Part shown: positions 6,196 to 6,613 of the stretch, in pieces | How positions within the stretch are numbered: the first letter of the stretch is position 1 | How the letters are laid out: each line of letters starts with the position of its first letter | DNA from: DATKYV01 sp035528275 | GTDB lineage: Bacteria; Acidobacteriota; Terriglobia; UBA7540 | DNA length: 6,613 nt | Assembly (NCBI GenBank): GCA_035528275.1 | Contig: DATKYV010000338.1 | Span: 1-6,613, forward strand | Direction of reading: 5' to 3' | Position numbers and translations under genes: made by a program | The notes under the pieces: generated by a model | Seen by the model: the letters and a program-made list of their open reading frames with translations, nothing else | The model's database searches: none | What the model was told of the DNA's origin: nothing

Positions 6196-6536
6196 TTAAT
6201 CTTCCGCTTGGGAGATGGCCAGCTCGCGTGCCAGCGCCAGCGCGCCCAGGACAGGCGGTTGGCGGTGAAGAAGAATGCGCGCCTTGGGAGCGCGGCGGTG
6301 CAAATGGAACGCGAAGCTGCGCCGGATGCGTGGGCTGGCGCGGAACACTCCTCCCGCACAAACCACCGGCACGGCGCGGCGCAACCATCCCAGCCGCTTA
6401 AGAAGCGCCACGGCCAGGTCGGCCAGGTCGCGCCCGGCTTCCTCGCAGAGCTTCTGCGCCACGAAGTCCCTCCGCCGCGCCGACTCCAGAACCAGCGGGA
6501 ACAGTCCGGCGACCTTCTGCGGAGTGACGGGACGCA
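6196..6536 (-). CDS. BadF/BadG/BcrA/BcrD ATPase-family sugar kinase (N-acetylglucosamine kinase-like), C-terminal fragment
   Basis: About 112 residues ending at the TAA at 6196-6198 match the C-terminal part of the family: VTPQKVAGLFPLVLESARRRD, then CEEAGRDLADLAVALLKRLG, the nucleotide-site strand and loop PVVCAGGVFRAS, and the final PPVLGALALARELA. Full members are about 300-330 residues, so roughly two thirds, including the N-terminal phosphate-binding loop, is missing. Recognisable homology ends near 6536, exactly where an inverted copy of the SIS gene begins. The frame happens to stay open through that copy to 6612, but its translation there does not look like this family. The break may be an assembly or amplification chimera or a real rearrangement. 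If intact in the genome, the enzyme would phosphorylate GlcNAc, glucosamine or a related sugar, supplying the SIS protein downstream. The subfamily assignment comes from the kinase-like C-terminus and the neighbour, not from substrate residues. Confidence 0.72.
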
Positions 6537-6613
6537 GGACAACGCGGCGCTCTTCGGCCGCTACCTGCTGGAGCTCACCACGGGCCTGCCAGTTTCGCTC
6601 GCCGCCCCCTCGG
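6537..6613. repeat. Arm 2 of the 77-bp perfect inverted repeat, at the window edge
   Basis: On the plus strand this reads as an internal piece of the SIS gene (protein start DNAALFGRYLLEL), the reverse orientation to the real gene. It runs to the last base of the window, so its true length is unknown. It interrupts the kinase gene. A perfect match with no substitutions suggests either a very recent duplication or a fold-back chimera. Confidence 0.95.

Noticed and set aside
5481..6542. 353-residue minus-strand frame spanning the kinase and SIS genes
   Set aside because: It is an out-of-frame shadow of both genes, Arg/Ser/Trp-rich and without any motif.

Overview
The window is GC-rich bacterial DNA. 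It carries five protein genes, all on the minus strand, so transcription runs from high to low coordinates. Two genes are cut by the window edges. The intergenic gaps hold palindromes, heptanucleotide tandem repeats and hairpins. Together with a secreted GH42-type glycosidase and GFO/IDH/MocA and SIS-type sugar proteins, this style recalls soil Acidobacteriota. That placement is an impression from gene content and repeat style; there is no phylogenetic marker here, so the phylum is uncertain.

Layout in transcription order: (a) 6537-6613 is an exact inverted copy of part of the SIS gene (5845-5921), probably a fold-back or chimeric contig end. (b) 6196-6536 is the C-terminal third of a BadF/BadG-type sugar kinase, resembling N-acetylglucosamine kinases. 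(c) 6068-6195 is an intergenic leader with a good sigma70-like promoter and an overlapping hairpin. (d) 5033-6067 encodes a double-SIS amino-sugar-phosphate deaminase/isomerase. (e) 4655-5032 is a 378-base intergenic region with a heptamer tandem repeat, an intrinsic terminator and a second hairpin. (f) 3506-4654 encodes a DegT/DnrJ/EryC1/StrS PLP sugar aminotransferase. (g) 3248-3505 is an intergenic region dominated by a palindrome-within-inverted-repeat element. (h) 2213-3247 encodes a GFO/IDH/MocA NAD(P)-dependent oxidoreductase. (i) 1-2082 is a secreted GH42-like beta-galactosidase lacking only its C-terminal end.

Functionally this is a carbohydrate locus. The kinase and SIS protein would form an amino-sugar phosphorylation and deamination/isomerisation pair, closed off by the terminator at 4946-4980. 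Downstream, the aminotransferase and GFO/IDH/MocA dehydrogenase form the combination used to oxidise a sugar to a keto-sugar and then transaminate it, as in 3-amino-sugar pathways. The secreted glycosidase would supply or trim a glycan outside the cytoplasm. These linkages are inferred from gene order. No clearly new defence or mobile system is visible. The items most worth checking are the inverted duplication at the right end, the nested palindromic repeat, and unusual residues at or beside catalytic positions in three of the enzymes.
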